NCBI RefSeq assembly: GCF_027474845.2 | Contig: NZ_CP107031.2 | Location: forward strand, 1,502,501-1,566,500 | DNA: 64,000 nucleotides | Source: Maribacter aestuarii | Lineage (GTDB): Bacteria; Bacteroidota; Bacteroidia; Flavobacteriales; Flavobacteriaceae | Reading direction: 5' to 3' | Shown here: in pieces, positions 63,758 to 64,000 of the stretch | Numbering within the stretch: position 1 is the stretch's first letter | How the letters are laid out: each line of letters opens with the position of its first letter | Made by a program: the position numbers and the translations under genes | The notes under the pieces: generated by a model | Databases searched by the model: none | The model's input: the letters and a program-made list of their open reading frames with translations, nothing else | What the model was told of the DNA's origin: nothing

Positions 63758-64000
63758 CTAATTAGAAGGTAATGGTGGTGGAGTATTTCCTCCTAGAAAA
63801 GACTTCAACTCTTCAATATCCTTTAAACTAGTCCAATTGGCCATTCCCTGTTTCCAAATCAAAGAATCCCTATTTATGGTTCTACTGGCGAACAGCTCTT
63901 TTAATTTATCAAAAGATACCGGTCCTGATTGTTGGCCATTTACCGCATAGTAATAACTCACTTGCACAGGAACAGGAGGAGGGGCTGCTTGAGCTTGTTG
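63758..64000 (-). CDS. C-terminal GYF_2 (DUF4339) domain of a protein continuing past the right edge
   Basis: The frame has no start in the window: residues before the visible domain read QQAQAAPPPVPVQVSYYYAV, so it continues to the right. The visible domain is GYF_2/DUF4339 (YYYAVNGQQSGPVSFDKLKE, LIWKQGMANWTSLKDIEELK) followed by the Pro-rich end TPPPLPSN. In Bacteroidota I recall this domain at the C-terminus of SPFH-type (YdjI-like) proteins located ahead of a zinc-ribbon gene; the identity of the missing N-terminal part is inference. About 80 bases separate it from the zinc-ribbon gene. Confidence 0.7.
   Translation of the reverse strand, partial: QQAQAAPPPVPVQVSYYYAVNGQQSGPVSFDKLKELFASRTINRDSLIWKQGMANWTSLKDIEELKSFLGGNTPPPLPSN

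Overview
The window looks like chromosome of a marine-type Flavobacteriaceae bacterium (Bacteroidota). The DNA is AT-rich. There are two TonB-dependent receptors with CarboxypepD_reg-like N-termini, many Cys-anchored lipoproteins, -7 boxes of the Bacteroidota form TAnnTTTG, a eukaryote-like (type 2) isoleucyl-tRNA synthetase, and several conserved flavobacterial proteins of unknown function. The family assignment is inference. I found no tRNA or rRNA, CRISPR array, transposase, integrase or phage gene, so this is core-genome territory rather than an island.

Layout. 1-7.2 kb: 5' part of an Oar-like TonB receptor, then a tight run (DUF3108 protein, tryptophan 2,3-dioxygenase, M23 lipoprotein, pgi). 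7.5-11.6 kb: patatin/Omp85 protein and uvrC. 12-18.4 kb: 5-formyl-THF cyclo-ligase convergent with lspA, a DUF4097-like protein, a TraR/DksA-type protein, ileS and an Ala-rich lipoprotein. 18.4-24.4 kb: TonB receptor with recO, gdhA, and a cystathionine gamma-synthase-type enzyme. 24.5-33.6 kb: small enzymes, a DMT transporter, a nitronate monooxygenase, a cNMP-binding/thioredoxin-reductase-like fusion, YheT hydrolase, cytochrome c and TlpA proteins. 34-45.5 kb: lactonase, SulP transporter, a phytanoyl-CoA dioxygenase divergent from an AraC regulator, DUF421, a PafA-like phosphatase and several unknowns. 45.5-53.8 kb: gpsA, a GH65-type and a GH144/glucoamylase-type protein, then glpD and glpK. 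53.9-60.7 kb: small proteins, CvpA, CAP lipoprotein, 3-hydroxyanthranilate dioxygenase with DUF1304 and NTF2-like genes, ALDH7, an OmpA-like relic and an HhH protein. 60.8-64 kb: acyl-ACP desaturase and a phosphatase / zinc-ribbon / GYF-domain run that leaves the window.

The strongest observations are these. (1) A repeated pattern of one-base A/T homopolymer discrepancies: two compensating ones inside uvrC, and one each in glpD, the PafA-like gene and the OmpA-like relic. They look like sequencing errors or recent decay. (2) An IleRS whose HIGH motif reads GIHH. (3) An M23 peptidase with HxC instead of HxH. (4) A possible pseudoknotted RNA between glpK and glpD. (5) Three terminators that share an adjacent AACCAACYAA box. 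(6) Regularly spaced ATATTGAT repeats between an AraC gene and its divergent dioxygenase. (7) Small genes and gene relics in the gaps. I did not find a clear-cut new multi-gene defence or mobile system. The best candidates for undescribed biology are the RNA elements, the small membrane proteins, and the GYF / zinc-ribbon / phosphatase run at the right edge.
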